From Balneolaceae bacterium (GTDB taxonomy: Bacteria > Bacteroidota > Rhodothermia > Balneolales > Balneolaceae), in assembly GCA_007693745.1 (NCBI GenBank), contig REDA01000031.1, forward strand, positions 24,536 through 88,535: a DNA stretch of 64,000 nucleotides, written 5' to 3'. Shown one piece after another: positions 48,285-56,266 of the stretch. The translations under genes were made by a program, and so were the position numbers. Position 1 is the first letter of the stretch; the number at the start of each line of letters is the position of its first letter. Under the pieces are notes generated by a model. That model saw nothing but the letters and a program-made list of their open reading frames with translations. It was not told where the DNA came from and did not search any database.

Positions 48285-48725
48285 ATGTCCATGAATGAAG
48301 ATAATTTAGATGATGTGATCGCTTCCCTGATCGATGATTTTGAGGAAGCTCCATCGGGATCAGCTGCCTCAGCTCCCGCTTCAGAGGCTGAGCCGGAAAA
48401 ACCGGTTGAACTGACAGAAAGGGCAGCAAGGCAGGTCAGAAAAATCCGGGAAAAGGAGAGCCTCGGTTCGGAACTATTCCTTCGTGTTGCCGTGGAAGGT
48501 GGAGGCTGTTCCGGACTCAGTTACAAACTGGGTTTTGACATTCAAACAGATGAGGATGTGCACTATATGAGTCAGGATATTCAAATTGTGATTAATCCCA
48601 AGCACCTCCTCTATCTGAACGGAATCCTGATAGACTATCCTGACGGTCTGGATGCCAGGGGATTTACGTTTAACAACCCCAATGCCAGTGAGTCGTGCGG
48701 ATGCGGTTCATCATTCGCTATTTAA
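48285..48725 (+). CDS. A-type iron-sulfur carrier protein (IscA/ErpA/SufA-like)
   Basis: An A-type Fe-S carrier, from ATG 48285 (or 48291) 146 residues long. The C-terminal HesB domain (about residues 45-146) has ELTERAARQVRKI, GGGCSGLSYKLGF with the first conserved cysteine, and SESCGCGSSF with the last two. The N-terminal ~40 residues are an acidic Ala/Ser/Glu-rich extension (DDVIASLIDDFEEAP...) absent from typical ~110-residue members. An earlier in-frame ATG at 48201 lies inside the preceding gene and is unlikely. Confidence 0.9.
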   Translation: MSMNEDNLDDVIASLIDDFEEAPSGSAASAPASEAEPEKPVELTERAARQVRKIREKESLGSELFLRVAVEGGGCSGLSYKLGFDIQTDEDVHYMSQDIQIVINPKHLLYLNGILIDYPDGLDARGFTFNNPNASESCGCGSSFAI

Positions 48726-48789
48726 ATGAAGACCCTTTAAGCAGTGACAGCTGGTTTTATCCCTGTCGCATGCATTTCCAAAGCCCGTG

Positions 48790-49695
48790 TCAGTTCAGCT
48801 TGGCGTTCGCTCCACGAATTATGGAGTCGATCTCATCTTTTGAAATTACATACTTGCTGCTGCAGAAGTGGCAAATCATTTCCTGATCTTCACCTTCCAT
48901 CTCATTCAGATCTTCACGTGTGAGCAGGCTCAGTGCACCCTTAAATCTTTCCGGACTGCAGCGGCAGAAGAAATGAACCGGCTGCCTGGCAAGCTCTTTG
49001 ATTTGATAGGGTGTCGTGGCTTTTTCCATGATCGCATCAATGTAATTCCCCTCAGAAAGTAACTGACTCACAGGGGGAAATTCGGAGAGCAACTGCTGCA
49101 AATTGTCCATCACACTCTCTTTAGCACCCGGCATACGCTGAATCAGCAACCCGCCTGCATGCTCCACATTTCCATCGTCTCTTAGGGCCACATCAAGCAG
49201 AAAAGCAGATAATACCTGCTCTGACTGAGCCATGTAGTGCGCCATGTCGGAGAGAATATCCCCTTTGATGATCTCAATTGTGCTGCTCCTGGGCTCTGCT
49301 TCATTGTAGAGTATTTTCGAAACAGAAAGAAGGCCCACTCCAATTCCGTCACCAATCGAGAGGGCAGAGTTACTGTAATCGAGCTCAGCCGCCGGATTCA
49401 GGACATAACCGCGTATCTCTCCAACACGGTTTGCTTCTGCAGTAATCATCCCTGCCGGACCGTTGCCCTCGAGCCGGATTTTAACCCTTTCCTCCCCTTT
49501 GAGCTCGGAGGCCAGCAGCATGGCGGCCGTCATGGTACGCCCGAGCAGAACCGTGTTCAGCATGGAAAGCGAGTGATTTGTTTTGGCAGCCTGTACCACT
49601 TCTGTAGTTTTCACCACGCTGATTTTAAACTGCCCGTCTGATTCAATGCCTTTGATCAGGCGGTCTTTGAATGCAAAAGTTTCTTTCCGTGACAT
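48790..49695 (-). CDS. hslO: Redox-regulated chaperone Hsp33
   Basis: Hsp33 is a holdase chaperone activated by oxidative stress through zinc release. The 301-residue protein has the N-terminal substrate-binding fold (LGRTMTAAMLLASELKGEERVKIRLEGNGPAG) and the C-terminal zinc/redox switch C-x-C ... C-x2-C (FFCRCSPERF and ICHFCSSKY). It is convergent with the IscA-like gene. Confidence 0.96.
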   Translation of the reverse strand: MSRKETFAFKDRLIKGIESDGQFKISVVKTTEVVQAAKTNHSLSMLNTVLLGRTMTAAMLLASELKGEERVKIRLEGNGPAGMITAEANRVGEIRGYVLNPAAELDYSNSALSIGDGIGVGLLSVSKILYNEAEPRSSTIEIIKGDILSDMAHYMAQSEQVLSAFLLDVALRDDGNVEHAGGLLIQRMPGAKESVMDNLQQLLSEFPPVSQLLSEGNYIDAIMEKATTPYQIKELARQPVHFFCRCSPERFKGALSLLTREDLNEMEGEDQEMICHFCSSKYVISKDEIDSIIRGANAKLN

Positions 49696-50040
49696 GATGA
49701 TTAAGAAAATAAATTCAGTTCAATAGTTTGAAATGCCAACCATTAATGGAACTAAAACGATCACTGTTTATACGAGAGTTTCGTGAATCTGGCAAATCGT
49801 CAAGGGTCTTCATTTGGTTAACATTTACCTATTTCTTTAATGCAGCCCGAACGGAATTTCAGGTAATCCACTCCTGTTCGGGGTTTGTTGGCTCAAAAAC
49901 AGAGCGCATTCCATTCTTGCAAGAGCTTGGTTTTGCTTAAAAAAACATTGAGGAAAGATAGTGAGAAAAGGAGTGAAAAGTGGAGTACACCTTTTTACTC
50001 ACATTATTTTTTCAAATTAGTATCTTATTCAGATCACAAA
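49696..50040. other. Intergenic region between hslO and tricorn-like gene
   Basis: AT-rich divergent promoter region. I see no credible gene; short frames here have no recognisable motif. The last part before the tricorn-like gene is the repeat copy at 50041. Confidence 0.4.
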
Positions 50041-50174
50041 AGGACTTTGCAGGAGCAAGAATTTTGCACAAGATCGAACCGCAGGCAAAAAAACCGCAGC
50101 GTAGTAACTCCAACTAAGGTTTTTCGTTTGCAAAAACGAGGATATTGGGCAAAGAGCCCGTTTTTGAAGCCCCC
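50041..50174 (-). repeat. Dispersed ~137-bp repeat, copy 6 (reverse orientation, divergent)
   Basis: Read on the minus strand it begins GGGGGCTTCAAAAACGGGCT, keeps CTTTGCCCAATATCCTCGTT, CGCTGCGGTTTTTTTG and TCGATCTTGTGCAAAATTCT, and ends CTGCAAAGTCC. The most diverged full copy. It ends 25 bp before the tricorn-like gene. Confidence 0.78.
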
Positions 50175-50199
50175 ATCAAATCTAATTTACTCATAACTT

Positions 50200-53100
50200 A
50201 TGATGATACGTTCATTTCTGATACCCGTTTTGATACTCGGTTTAAGCCTTGCCGGGTTTTTTGTTACAACCCCGGTTTCTGCAGCTGAAAGTGAGGCGGA
50301 TGGCACTTCTTTGTTAAGGCACCCAACCGTTTCCGGGTCGCACATTGTATTTGTATATGCCGGGGATCTCTGGCGAACAGATCGTGACGGTTCAAATCCC
50401 GTTCGGCTCACCAGCAGTCCGGCCGGGGAGAACAATCCCTATTTTTCACCTGACGGATCGATGATTGCATTTTCAGCCGATTATGAAGGGAATACCGATG
50501 TTTATGTGATTTCAGTTGATGGCGGGAATCCGGAACGCCTGACCTGGCATCCCGGAGCGGATATTGTAACCGGATGGAGCAGCGACGGAAGCTCCGTGGC
50601 CTTTTTCTCCCGCAGGGAGACAGATCATGGCCGGTCCGGGCAACTTTATCATGTATCACTGGAAGGAGGCGCTCCGGAAAAACAGATGGAAGCCCGTTAT
50701 TTCAGGGGGCAGTGGAATCAGGATGGCACAAAGCTGTCCTATATCGATTTTGGTCCGGGATACAACAGCCTCTACGGTGGAACCGCCGGATGGAGAGGAT
50801 ATCGGGGCGGGAGCACTCCCAGCGTCAAAATCTTTAACAAATCTGAAAACACCGTTTTTGAAATTCCAGGCGAGCGTGTAAATGATATCCAGCCGTTCTG
50901 GTTGGGAGAGAAGGTATATTTTATCTCCGATCGGCATGACAAGAGACTGAATCTGCATCGTTTCGATCCGGAAACGGAGCAAATTGAGAGGCTGACTGAG
51001 AAGGAGAACTGGGATATCCTCTGGGCGGCAGGATATGGAAGTTCGGTGATCTATGCAGCCGGCGGGAACCTCTACGATCTGAATGTGGAGACTGGAGAAA
51101 CGGTGAAACTGCAGATTAAACTCAATCCGGATCTGCCCCAGACCCGAACGGAATGGAAAAATGTGAGCTCCAATATCCAGTCAGCTGTTCTTTCACCCAA
51201 TGGAAAGCGGGCCCTGATTACTGCACGCGGTGAGGTATTCACGGTTCCCGTAGAGGATGGAAGCACCCGAAACCTGAGTAATACAGACGGAGCAAGGGAA
51301 TATACGGCGATCTGGTCGCCGGCAGGAGATGAAATCGCCTGGATTGAAGAATCACTAAGCGGGCAGACTCTTGTGGTATCCGGTCAGACGGGAATCGGGG
51401 AAGTGAGACGGCTGCCCCTGGGTGAGGATTTTTACCAGCTGATGGCATGGGATGCGGAACAGGGCCGAATTGTTTATTCCGATAATCAGCAGGCTATTCA
51501 CTATATCCGGCTGAATAACGGAGAGACCCGGCAGATTGCGCAGAGCGACAGACAGGGAGGCTTTGATGTGGCCTTTTCGCCGGATGGAAAGTGGCTGGCC
51601 TTTACACTGAGGCAGCCCAACTATTTCAGAGACCTGATGCTCTACCAATTTGAGACGGGGCAGACACACCGGGTCAGTGACGGCATGGGGGATGTAGCCT
51701 CGCCCGTCTTTTCCAGAGACGGACACTACCTCTATTTTGCCGCTTCCACAAACTCAGGCCCCCGGCAGTTTGGCCTGGATATGAACACACAGGAAAGACC
51801 CTATCGAGCCGGGATTTATGCATTGGTTCTGCAGGCTGACGGAACCACACCCTTTTATATCAGAACAGGAGATGAGGGTGATGGCAGCGATAAGAATGAG
51901 TCCGGGGATATGCGGATTGATCTGGAGCAGCTGATTGCCAGAAAAGTGGCACTGCCGGTATCAGAAGGGAATTACAGCAATCTGACCGTAGCAAAGGACG
52001 GGGCTCTTTTCTATCAGTTATCTGTTCAGGCAGGATCAGTGAACAGTGCGCCCGGCTCGAGTGAGGCGGCTGAAAACCGGCTGCTGCGGTTTGATTTTTC
52101 AGACAGAAGTGAACAGACTGTATTTACAGGGCTGACATCCTATAGTATGAGTGAAAGCGGATCACATCTTCTGATCAGGCAGGCGCGCGGAGGATTGGCA
52201 ACAGCGGAAGCGGGACGCAGTATCACTGTAAAAAACCTGAACCTGAGCGACCTCCGCATGAGAATCGATCCGCGTGCAGAGTGGAAGCAGATCTTTGACG
52301 AAGGCTGGAGAATGCAAAAAGAGTATTTTTATGCCGACAATGCGCACGGTCTCGACTGGTATGCTGTTTATGATCAATACTCGCCGCTACTGGCTCATGT
52401 GGGTCGAAGGGAGTGCCTGAATGAACTGATGGCGGAGATGATAGCCGAACTTCATGCCGGGCACAACCGTGTAGGGGGCGGAGATGTTCATCGTGAGAGC
52501 GGTCCGTCCGGCGGTCTCCTGGGCGCGAATTTTGCTGCGGAAAACGGCCGGTGGAGAATCACCAGAATCTATACCGGAGAAACGTGGAACCCGTTTATAC
52601 AGGGTCCCCTTTCTGTTCCCGGAAACCGTGCAGAGGAGGGAGAGTATATCCTTTCCGTGAATGGGCAGAATCTTACATCGACTGACAATCTCTTCAGAAA
52701 GCTTGAAAACAGTGTAGGCAGGCAGGTGGTACTTCAGGTATCTGCAGATCCGGCGGGCAGCGGTGCAAGGGAGATTCACGTTGAACCTGTGAGCAGTGAA
52801 GCTCAGCTGCGGCTATGGCACTGGGTAGAGACCAACCGAAAACGGGTTGAGGAGGCGACGGATGGAAAAGTGGGGTATATCTATCTGCCCAATACAGGCG
52901 CTGCCGGATATACCTTTTTCAACCGGATGTTCTATGCTCAGCTGGATAAGCAGGCGCTGATCATCGATGAAAGAGCAAATGGGGGTGGCCAGGCAGCCGA
53001 CTATATTGTTGAAGTGCTGAACCGGCCTCATCTCTCCAACTGGGTGTACCGCCGCGGACTGATGTCGGCCACCCCGTTTGGCAGTCTTCATGGTCCCAAG

Positions 53101-53475
53101 CTGATGCTGATTGATCAGGATGCCGGTTCCGGCGGCGATTATCTTCCCTACGCATTCAGACACCTGGGCATCGGCCCGCTGGTCGGAACCCGAACCTGGG
53201 GAGGGTTGATCGGGATCTCAGCCAATCCGCCTCTTATCGATGGTGGCAGCATGACCGTGCCTCATTTCCGCTTTGTGGATGCAGATGACAACTGGACGGT
53301 GGAGAATGAAGGGGTTGCCCCTGACATCGAAGTGAAACTCGATCCGGTTGCAACCAATGATGGGACTGACAGTCAGCTCGAACGGTCCATTCAGGAGATT
53401 CTCATCCTGCTGGAAAATTACAGTGATGACATCCCAAGGGTAAGCCCTCCACTGCCTACACGTCTGGGTGACTAA
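50200..53475 (+). CDS. Tricorn-like S41 peptidase 1 with PD40 propellers
   Basis: A 1091-residue exported tricorn-protease homologue: signal peptide (LIPVLILGLSLAGFFVTTPVSAA), two PD40/beta-propeller regions (about residues 40-330 and 340-640), a helical tricorn C1-like domain starting near EWKQIFDEGWRMQKEYFY, a PDZ domain, and the C-terminal S41 serine peptidase. Active-site landmarks: catalytic His in ELHAGHNR, Ser in DAGSGGDYLPYAF, and the Glu in VENEGVAPDIEV. Tricorn's Ser just before the His is Gly here. Likely a periplasmic peptidase that degrades oligopeptides. A dispersed repeat copy lies directly upstream; a second homologue is at 56267. Confidence 0.93.
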   Translation: MMIRSFLIPVLILGLSLAGFFVTTPVSAAESEADGTSLLRHPTVSGSHIVFVYAGDLWRTDRDGSNPVRLTSSPAGENNPYFSPDGSMIAFSADYEGNTDVYVISVDGGNPERLTWHPGADIVTGWSSDGSSVAFFSRRETDHGRSGQLYHVSLEGGAPEKQMEARYFRGQWNQDGTKLSYIDFGPGYNSLYGGTAGWRGYRGGSTPSVKIFNKSENTVFEIPGERVNDIQPFWLGEKVYFISDRHDKRLNLHRFDPETEQIERLTEKENWDILWAAGYGSSVIYAAGGNLYDLNVETGETVKLQIKLNPDLPQTRTEWKNVSSNIQSAVLSPNGKRALITARGEVFTVPVEDGSTRNLSNTDGAREYTAIWSPAGDEIAWIEESLSGQTLVVSGQTGIGEVRRLPLGEDFYQLMAWDAEQGRIVYSDNQQAIHYIRLNNGETRQIAQSDRQGGFDVAFSPDGKWLAFTLRQPNYFRDLMLYQFETGQTHRVSDGMGDVASPVFSRDGHYLYFAASTNSGPRQFGLDMNTQERPYRAGIYALVLQADGTTPFYIRTGDEGDGSDKNESGDMRIDLEQLIARKVALPVSEGNYSNLTVAKDGALFYQLSVQAGSVNSAPGSSEAAENRLLRFDFSDRSEQTVFTGLTSYSMSESGSHLLIRQARGGLATAEAGRSITVKNLNLSDLRMRIDPRAEWKQIFDEGWRMQKEYFYADNAHGLDWYAVYDQYSPLLAHVGRRECLNELMAEMIAELHAGHNRVGGGDVHRESGPSGGLLGANFAAENGRWRITRIYTGETWNPFIQGPLSVPGNRAEEGEYILSVNGQNLTSTDNLFRKLENSVGRQVVLQVSADPAGSGAREIHVEPVSSEAQLRLWHWVETNRKRVEEATDGKVGYIYLPNTGAAGYTFFNRMFYAQLDKQALIIDERANGGGQAADYIVEVLNRPHLSNWVYRRGLMSATPFGSLHGPKLMLIDQDAGSGGDYLPYAFRHLGIGPLVGTRTWGGLIGISANPPLIDGGSMTVPHFRFVDADDNWTVENEGVAPDIEVKLDPVATNDGTDSQLERSIQEILILLENYSDDIPRVSPPLPTRLGD

Positions 53476-53552
53476 AATTCCGGGGGAAGCAGAAGGGTAC
53501 CGTTACCGGATTTGAGGAGAAACGGAACCATTGTGCTGGGGAAAAATGGCTT

Positions 53553-53593
53553 GAGACCGGCTCGATTCAAAACCGGTCTCAGAGCCTGTTTTT
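53553..53593 (+). terminator. Terminator candidate after the first tricorn-like gene
   Basis: Stem GAGACCGG (53553-53560) / CCGGTCTC (53573-53580), 12-base loop, then AGAGCCTGTTTTT. It is located between convergent genes. Confidence 0.6.
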
Positions 53594-53620
53594 CAGAACG
53601 ATCTCCCCTTCACGGCCGGA

Positions 53621-54751
53621 TCATCTGCTTGCGGACGAGTAGAGCGTCTGCAGTTTGCCTACGGAAGCAATCCGCTCTTCAGCCAGCCGGTTGGAAGCTT
53701 CGACTGTGGTGAGTTGATTCTCCTCAGCAGTCCGGAAGATGTTCAGAACCGTATCGTAAATCCGGGCAGTTTTGCTCATTGCCCGCTCTTCATTGTAACC
53801 TTCCAGTTCGCTCGAAATATTGATAATCCCGCCGGCATTGATCACATAGTCAGGCGCGTAGAGGATATTTCGATCCTTCAGCATACGCCCGTGCAGGATC
53901 TCATCATCCAGTATATTGTTTGCTCCACCGGCAATGATGTCGCAATTCAGATAGTTCAGGGTGTCGTCGTTTACCACACCGCCCAGCGCACACGGACTGA
54001 AAATATCCAGATCGAGCGTGTAAATTTCATCCGGTTTTGTTACCGATGCGCCTGTTTCGGCGGCAAGAGCTTTTGCTTTCTCTTCAAAGATATCCGTGAT
54101 GTAGAGGGTTGCATTTTCTTTCGTGAGCCATCGTGCCAGATAAGAGGCTACTGAGCCGGCACCCTGGATCCCAATGCGTTTACCTTCCAGGGAATCACTG
54201 CCGTAGGCGTGTTTGGCGGAAGCCTTCATGCCCATATAGACCCCGTAGGCAGTAACCGGAGAAGGATCGCCGCTTCCGCCCATCGCCTTGGGGATGCCGG
54301 TTACAAAGCGGGTTTCCGAGAAGATCCATTCCATCTCACGTTCACTCATTCCCACATCTTCTGCAGTGAGATAACGCCCGCCAAGGCCATCCACAAATCG
54401 TCCAAACGCCCGGAAGAGGGATTCCGTTTTGTCGGTTCTGGAATCGCCGATGATTACCGCTTTGCCACCCCCGAGATTGAGGCCAGATATGGCCGCTTTA
54501 TAGGTCATGCCACGCGAAAGACGGAGTACATCCCGAAGTGCCTCATCTTCCGAAGAGTAGTTCCACATTCTCACCCCGCCCAGTGAGGGGCCCAGGGTTG
54601 TATCATGAATTGCGATAATTGCACGCAAGCCTGCCTCCGGCCGCGAACAGAAGACAACCTGTTCATGCCCCTGAGAAGAGAGCGTATCCAGCAGGGATGA
54701 GGAACTATTTTCTTTATTCGAAATGTCGGCTAAAAGAGTAGATTTATCCAT
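53621..54751 (-). CDS. Leucine/valine (branched-chain) dehydrogenase, Glu/Leu/Phe/Val family
   Basis: An NAD-dependent amino-acid dehydrogenase for oxidative deamination of branched-chain amino acids. From ATG 54751 it is 376 residues; an upstream in-frame ATG at 54826 adds a non-conserved hydrophobic stretch and is rejected. Motifs: LGPSLGGVRMW, GMTYKAAISGLNLGGGKAVI (substrate and catalytic Lys), VGMSEREMEWIFSET, NAD loop GIQGAGSVASYLARWL and CALGGVVNDDTL. Substrate specificity (Leu vs Val) is not decided by sequence here. Confidence 0.93.
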   Translation of the reverse strand: MDKSTLLADISNKENSSSSLLDTLSSQGHEQVVFCSRPEAGLRAIIAIHDTTLGPSLGGVRMWNYSSEDEALRDVLRLSRGMTYKAAISGLNLGGGKAVIIGDSRTDKTESLFRAFGRFVDGLGGRYLTAEDVGMSEREMEWIFSETRFVTGIPKAMGGSGDPSPVTAYGVYMGMKASAKHAYGSDSLEGKRIGIQGAGSVASYLARWLTKENATLYITDIFEEKAKALAAETGASVTKPDEIYTLDLDIFSPCALGGVVNDDTLNYLNCDIIAGGANNILDDEILHGRMLKDRNILYAPDYVINAGGIINISSELEGYNEERAMSKTARIYDTVLNIFRTAEENQLTTVEASNRLAEERIASVGKLQTLYSSASR

Positions 54752-54853
54752 AATGCAGGTTCTCCGGAGTAGTAGATTAATATATGGAAGCGCTTTTTTA
54801 AGATAAGAAAAAGAGAAGAGCCGCAAAAGTGCAGCTCTTCGGATGCTCTCTTC

Positions 54854-55261
54854 TCAGTTTTCTGTGGGAGCTTCGCCAGAAGCGTCCTTTTCAGTGAATA
54901 TCCCAATCCCCAGCGACAGCCAACCACCGATAAATAAAGCACCTCCCACGGGTGTAATCGCTCCAAGCCAACCCGTATCCGTGAGGGTTAGGATATAAAG
55001 TGAACCGGAAAAAATCAGGATGCCTGCGGTGAAAGCGTATCCGCTTCTGGCCAGCCACAGGTTCTTTCCACCCTGCTTCATGAGAGCACCCAGAACCAGC
55101 AGCCCGAGAGCATGATAGAAATGATACTCAACAGCGGTCTGGTAGACAGAAAAACGATCCGGACTCAGGAGGTCCTGCACGATATGAGCGCCAAAAGCTC
55201 CAAACCCAACCGCAAGAGCCATCAGGATGGAGCCCGTGATGATCGCATTTCGTGAATTCAT
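54854..55261 (-). CDS. DUF423-family small membrane protein (YgdD-like)
   Basis: A 135-residue protein with four predicted membrane helices, matching DUF423/YgdD by GFGAFGAHIVQDLL, YQTAVEYHFYHALGLLVLG, GYAFTAGILIFSGSLYIL and AITPVGGALFIGGWL. Function unknown. It has an acidic C-terminal tail. It is 32 bp downstream of the DUF3347 lipoprotein gene and probably in the same transcript. Confidence 0.93.
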   Translation of the reverse strand: MNSRNAIITGSILMALAVGFGAFGAHIVQDLLSPDRFSVYQTAVEYHFYHALGLLVLGALMKQGGKNLWLARSGYAFTAGILIFSGSLYILTLTDTGWLGAITPVGGALFIGGWLSLGIGIFTEKDASGEAPTEN

Positions 55262-55293
55262 AAAAGGAAGCAGACGAATTACTCCGTTAATGA

Positions 55294-55854
55294 TTAAAGC
55301 CTGCGGATCACTTCACCACACCGCATCATTCTGTCACCATGATAAGGATTGGCAATCTGCTCCTCGCGGCTGAGCCAGTCGGCCGATCCGTCCCGAACCA
55401 TGGGGCAGCTTTGATGGTAAATCGCATATCCTACCGGCCGGAACAGGTCCACCATTTCGATCATCACTTCAGAAATGTACTCAAAATGGTAACGCTGATC
55501 ATCAACGTCGGAAAGTGGGATCATTTCACGGCTTCGGATCTGAATTACATCACTGTATCCAACCCATAATGCGGCGGTTTCCGGCAAGAGTGTCCCGAAT
55601 TCAACGGATGCTGTAAAATCAGCGAAGAGCTCAGCTTCCGCTGAAGCTGAGGCCGCATCAGATTGGACCAGTGCATCCTTCAGGTCAAAATAGTTGTCCA
55701 GGAGCTCTGCCATCTGGCTGTCAAACTCCGGTGTAGTTTCAATAGCCTGCTGCAACATCTGCATCTGGCGTTCCTGCTGTTGTGCCTGTTCCTGCTCTGA
55801 TGGGCCACATGCAACCAGTAAAAGAGTGAGTGAGAAAAATAAAATCGTTTTCAT
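55294..55854 (-). CDS. DUF3347-domain lipoprotein
   Basis: A 186-residue lipoprotein (lipobox LLVAC, Cys16) with a Gln/Glu-rich linker and a DUF3347 domain: YFDLKDALVQSDAASA, RYHFEYISEVMIEMVDLF, AIYHQSCPMV, and WLSREEQIANPYHGDRMMRCGEV. DUF3347 is often found with copper-efflux adaptors (CusB type) and the CPM and MxxCG motifs suggest metal, perhaps copper, binding. Here it stands without an efflux gene. Metal binding is inferred. Confidence 0.87.
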   Translation of the reverse strand: MKTILFFSLTLLLVACGPSEQEQAQQQERQMQMLQQAIETTPEFDSQMAELLDNYFDLKDALVQSDAASASAEAELFADFTASVEFGTLLPETAALWVGYSDVIQIRSREMIPLSDVDDQRYHFEYISEVMIEMVDLFRPVGYAIYHQSCPMVRDGSADWLSREEQIANPYHGDRMMRCGEVIRRL

Positions 55855-56023
55855 AGAAATAGTGTGAAAGTTTGTTGGGTCTTGCTTCAGGGTACTGTCT
55901 CTGTACGTTACGCTTCTCCGGTCAGTAAAACATTTTTTTTCCGGTGAAGGAAACGAATTAAAATATACTCTATTTTACGATGGGTGTCATCCGGTTTATG
56001 GTGATGAAGTCCGGATATCCACA

Positions 56024-56159
56024 GGGGCTTTTAAAACTGTGCTTTTGTCAAAAATCTTCGTTGTCTCACTTCAAAATCCTCACGGTTCGCAGACAGGCAG
56101 CGGTTTTACATTAGCTTTCACCCTGATCAGGTGCAAATTCCCTGGTTTTTCATAGCCCC
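56024..56159 (+). repeat. Dispersed ~137-bp repeat, copy 7
   Basis: Plus orientation: starts GGGGCTTTTAAAACTGTGCT, keeps AATCTTCGTTGTCTC, CCTCACGGTTCGC and CAGCGGTTTTACATTAGCTT, ends CCTGGTTTTTCATAGCCCC. Lies in the divergent region between the DUF3347 gene and the second tricorn-like gene. Confidence 0.83.
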
Positions 56160-56266
56160 TCATTTTGTATTCAAAAGAGCATGCAGACCCCAAAAAAACT
56201 GTTCCATTTCAAAGGATAAAGCATTATTCTTTAATGCATCTGTCCACAAAGTAACTATGAAATCAC

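Noticed and set aside
50380..50402. A GGTTCAAATCC stretch resembling a tRNA T-loop
   Set aside because: It lies inside the first tricorn-like gene, encodes the DGSNPVRL part of a propeller repeat, and has no acceptor or anticodon stem around it.
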